A stretch of DNA of 8,275 bases, from contig JBNJHN010000073.1 in NCBI GenBank assembly GCA_051748565.1, positions 1 to 8,275 of the forward strand, written 5' to 3'. Numbering within the stretch: position 1 is the first letter of the stretch; the number at the start of each line of letters is the position of its first letter. Position numbers and translations under genes: made by a program. This stretch comes from SKPH01 sp051748565. Its GTDB lineage: Bacteria > Bacillota > Dethiobacteria > DTU022. Positions 6,154 to 8,275 of this stretch are shown here, piece by piece. A model generated the notes under the pieces. The model was not told the DNA's origin and ran no database searches. It saw only the letters and a program-made list of their open reading frames with translations.

Positions 6154-6852
6154 TTACCAGGGTATTTCAACCCGGTGAAAAGCTTCAGCCAGTTCAAAAT
6201 CCCTGTCACGGGCGGCATCTTCCGCACGCTGCCTTAACCACTGCTCAATCGAAGGGAAATGGTGGCCGCTGACCTGGCTCTCATGACAGCGCAGGGCGGC
6301 TAATTTCAAGTCAAAGGTATCGGTTATATCGGAATAGTAATTGGGATCTTCACTGGCCCAGAGGAAAATTTCCTTAACCTTGTGCGGCTGAAGCCCTTCT
6401 TCAAGCAGGTCGGGGTAAGAAAGGTGGTCGCGGGCATAGGGGAAGGCAGCGTCTAGAACCACCTGGCCGGTAATACGGTGATCGCGATGCCAGATATAAC
6501 GCCGGTAGGGGTCGGCCGTTACAATCGTGTCGGGCCGAATGGTTCGAATCCAGCGGACTATTTCCTTGCGAAACTGAGGAGTATCCTCAAGAGTTTGATC
6601 TTCATAACCCAGGAATATAACATCTTTAACTCCGAGCAGATCTGCCGCCGCTTTTTGCTCTTTCATCCTGGTTTTTGCCAGCTCTTCGGGTTTGACGGCA
6701 AGATCGCTGGTCCCTTTTTCGCCACCGGTGCAGATCAGATAGGTAACTTCTTTTCCTTCTTTAACCCAGCGGGCTACCGAACCGGCTGCGCCGAATTCGG
6801 AATCGTCGGGGTGGGGACTGATTATTAAAATGTCAGCTTTCGTAACGGTCAT
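6154..6852 (-). CDS. PIG-L / LmbE family zinc-dependent deacetylase
   Basis: The 232-residue protein belongs to the family that removes N-acetyl groups from GlcNAc-type sugars (PIG-L in GPI synthesis, MshB in mycothiol, BshB in bacillithiol). The signature SPHPDDSEFG is at 12-21: His14 and Asp17 should bind zinc and Asp16 act as the base. HRDH at 122-125 supplies the third ligand, His125, and a second His three residues earlier (His122), as in BshB-type enzymes. A conserved CHESQ is at 189-193. It looks complete and cytosolic, with no signal peptide. ATG 6852 follows GAAGGAG with 8-base spacing. Substrate cannot be told from sequence: bacillithiol-type GlcNAc-malate, a GlcNAc-inositol (given ino1 nearby) or another amide are all possible. 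Confidence 0.93.
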   Translation of the reverse strand: MTVTKADILIISPHPDDSEFGAAGSVARWVKEGKEVTYLICTGGEKGTSDLAVKPEELAKTRMKEQKAAADLLGVKDVIFLGYEDQTLEDTPQFRKEIVRWIRTIRPDTIVTADPYRRYIWHRDHRITGQVVLDAAFPYARDHLSYPDLLEEGLQPHKVKEIFLWASEDPNYYSDITDTFDLKLAALRCHESQVSGHHFPSIEQWLRQRAEDAARDRDFELAEAFHRVEIPW

Positions 6853-6881
6853 TAATTATGCTCCTTCAAAGCTTTCTTGTT

Positions 6882-6887
6882 ATTATA
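6882..6887 (-). promoter_or_regulatory. Candidate -10 box for the PIG-L gene
   Basis: A perfect TATAAT on the minus strand lies 30-35 bases before the ATG, leaving a short leader with a good ribosome binding site. No matching -35 hexamer is found at 16-18 bases; ATGACA, five of six to consensus, lies 20 bases upstream of the box, which is too far for a standard promoter. Confidence 0.4.
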
Positions 6888-6974
6888 CATTAATTTTAAG
6901 CAAGATGTGTCATTAATCACAGGGATTTAGCTGCAAAGCAGGAATCAGGGTTGTTCAGATAGAAAACAGTCGAA

Positions 6975-7000
6975 GGACTATATTTTTATCCCTTTAGTCC
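6975..7000 (+). repeat. Inverted repeat in the leader of the TM-helix repeat protein
   Basis: GGACTA (6975-6980) and TAGTCC (6995-7000) are exact reverse complements around a 14-base AT-rich loop, ending 28 bases before the chosen ATG. It could be an operator half-site pair or a weak RNA hairpin. A TATATT at 6979-6984 might be a -10 box, but no -35 supports it. Confidence 0.3.
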
Positions 7001-7013
7001 AAATATGGGAACG

Positions 7014-7019
7014 AAAGGA
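7014..7019 (+). promoter_or_regulatory. Ribosome binding site that favours ATG 7029
   Basis: AAAGGA is 9 bases before ATG 7029. It directly abuts the in-frame ATG at 7020 and lies inside a reading from ATG 7005, neither of which has its own site. ATG 7029 is therefore the best of three in-frame starts. Confidence 0.6.
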
Positions 7020-7028
7020 ATGATTACA

Positions 7029-8275
7029 ATGACAGGAGCTGGTTTTTTTGGAAGCCTGTGGCAATGGTTCGTTGCCCAGTTTCCAGTAATTTTGGGAGCG
7101 GTAGCTATCCTGGTGATCGGTTGGATAATTGCATTAATTCTGGCTGCAATTGTCCGGGGTGCCCTGCACCGAACCCAGGCAGGAGCCAAATTGGCTCGCT
7201 GGCTAAAAGGCGATGAGGAGGCTTCCGATAAGGATGTAAACAATTCAATCAGCAAGGCAGTTTATTACCTGGCCATGTTTTTCGTGCTGATTGCATTCTT
7301 CCAGTACTTAGGCTTGACTTTAATCGCTGAGCCTTTAAACGTCTTTTTAATGCAGATTTTTGCATATGCTCCGCGCCTGCTTGGAGCAGCAATTCTGCTG
7401 CTTGTTGCCTGGTTTTTCGCAACTTTACTGCGGATGGTGGTCTACCGCATACTGGAAGCGGCCAAAATTGACGAACGCTTTGCCAGCCAGGTAGAAAAAG
7501 AAGAAAAGAGCGAAGAACAAGAAGAGCAAAAAACATCATTGTCAAGAATGTTAAGCAACATAGTCTACTGGGTGGTCTTCTTGTTTTTTGTGCCGCTGAT
7601 TCTCAGTACCCTGAACCTTGGAGGCCTGCTGGTGCCGGTTCAAAGCATGTTTGAAAATATACTTGCTTTCCTGCCTAATATCCTGGCTGCCGGACTGATT
7701 CTTCTCCTGGGGTGGTTTGGAGCCCGGATTCTGCAGAGACTGGTGACTAACCTGCTCTCCGGCGTCGGTATCGACCGGGTAAGCGATAAAGCCGGAGTAT
7801 CCTCCGTCCTCGGTCCGAACAAACCATCGGCGCTGATCGGTTTGATCGTTTATGTTCTGATCCTGGTTTTCGCCATAATCGCCGCCCTTAATGCTCTGGC
7901 CCTGGAGGCAATTACAGCACCGGCCAGCAACATGATCGCCATGATCCTGCAGGCACTGCCGGCAATATTTGCCGCCGTCCTGGTCCTGGTTATAGCACTG
8001 CTGGTGGGAAGAATACTGGCCAGTTTAGCGTCAAATTTACTCACTGCATCAGGATTAAATGATCTGCTGGTTCGGCTGGGATTTTCCCGCGAAACAGTTG
8101 AAGGGCGCAGATCTCCTTCCGAAATTGTAGGATATGTCATCCTGGTCGCCATCATGCTGTTTGCCACTATCGAAGCAGCAGGATTACTGGGATTCGAGGT
8201 ACTGGCTGATTTAGTAGCCCAGCTGACTGTGCTGCTGGGCAAGGTTGTTGTATCGGTAATTATCTTTGGCATCGG
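7029..8275 (+). CDS. Polytopic TM-helix repeat membrane protein (mechanosensitive-channel-like), 3' end cut by window
   Basis: The frame stays open to the window end, giving at least 415 residues and no stop, so the C-terminus is missing. The protein is strongly hydrophobic and has four related segments, each a Pro-led helix followed by an amphipathic stretch, starting near residues 18 (FPVILGAVAILVIGW), 114 (APRLLGAAILLLVAW), 215 (LPNILAAGLILLLGW) and 310 (LPAIFAAVLVLVIAL), about 95-100 residues apart. This matches the conserved TM-helix repeat of proteins such as CmpX, often annotated as mechanosensitive ion channels. Extra hydrophobic segments lie at about 77-95, 176-196, 266-290 and 366-388. 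An acidic, charged linker rich in Glu and Lys (156-168) probably faces the cytoplasm. No MscS pore domain is visible in the part shown, so channel activity is inference. Start chosen at ATG 7029 from the ribosome binding site. Confidence 0.8.
   Translation, partial: MTGAGFFGSLWQWFVAQFPVILGAVAILVIGWIIALILAAIVRGALHRTQAGAKLARWLKGDEEASDKDVNNSISKAVYYLAMFFVLIAFFQYLGLTLIAEPLNVFLMQIFAYAPRLLGAAILLLVAWFFATLLRMVVYRILEAAKIDERFASQVEKEEKSEEQEEQKTSLSRMLSNIVYWVVFLFFVPLILSTLNLGGLLVPVQSMFENILAFLPNILAAGLILLLGWFGARILQRLVTNLLSGVGIDRVSDKAGVSSVLGPNKPSALIGLIVYVLILVFAIIAALNALALEAITAPASNMIAMILQALPAIFAAVLVLVIALLVGRILASLASNLLTASGLNDLLVRLGFSRETVEGRRSPSEIVGYVILVAIMLFATIEAAGLLGFEVLADLVAQLTVLLGKVVVSVIIFGI

Noticed and set aside
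7249..8272. Three minus-strand open frames opposite the membrane-protein gene
   Set aside because: They are antisense to a continuous plus-strand frame with clear hydrophobic periodicity; their translations are Arg/Ser/Ala-rich without motifs.

Overview
The window looks like chromosomal DNA from a bacterium, most likely an anaerobic member of the Firmicutes (Clostridia; Peptococcaceae- or Syntrophomonas-like). This lineage call is inference. It rests on strong AGGAGG-type ribosome binding sites, frequent TTG/GTG starts, AT-rich intergenic promoters around genes of intermediate G+C, and the gene set: an Fe-S flavoprotein of the dienoyl-CoA/enoate reductase type, a CvpA protein and a PIG-L deacetylase. 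No mobile element, CRISPR array, tRNA or rRNA was seen. Coding density is high and no gene-free stretch exceeds about 260 bases.

Layout. (1) 77-925 (+): a CvpA-family membrane protein with an extra cysteine-rich, probably zinc-binding C-terminal domain, started by TTG. (2) 922-1884 (-): a two-gene unit, a small MoaD/ThiS-like beta-grasp protein without the usual Gly-Gly tail followed by an SRAP/YedK-type abasic-site protein. The stop codons of the SRAP gene and the CvpA gene share one CTAG. (3) 1885-2144: divergent intergenic region with a 12-base palindrome and a candidate promoter. (4) 2145-4136 (+): a large FMN/4Fe-4S/FAD oxidoreductase of the old yellow enzyme/2,4-dienoyl-CoA reductase type. 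(5) 4168-5262 (-): myo-inositol-1-phosphate synthase of the actinobacterial/archaeal type. (6) 5263-5466: divergent region with two clear inverted repeats. (7) 5467-6120 (+): a glyoxalase II-like metallo-beta-lactamase-fold hydrolase. (8) 6154-6852 (-): a PIG-L/LmbE zinc deacetylase. (9) 7029-8275 (+), cut by the window end: a polytopic membrane protein built from four related TM-helix repeats, of the kind annotated as mechanosensitive-channel-like.

Most genes alternate in orientation, so this is mainly single-gene units rather than one pathway operon. The most suggestive functional link is an inositol-phosphate synthase lying close to a PIG-L deacetylase, with a glyoxalase II-like hydrolase between them. 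In actinobacteria, Ino1 and a PIG-L enzyme (MshB) both serve mycothiol synthesis, so an inositol-based thiol or glycolipid is a testable idea. No glycosyltransferase or cysteine ligase is visible here. The other points worth a second look are the CvpA-zinc domain fusion, the tail-less MoaD-like protein paired with an SRAP protein, and hairpins in the leaders of three genes.
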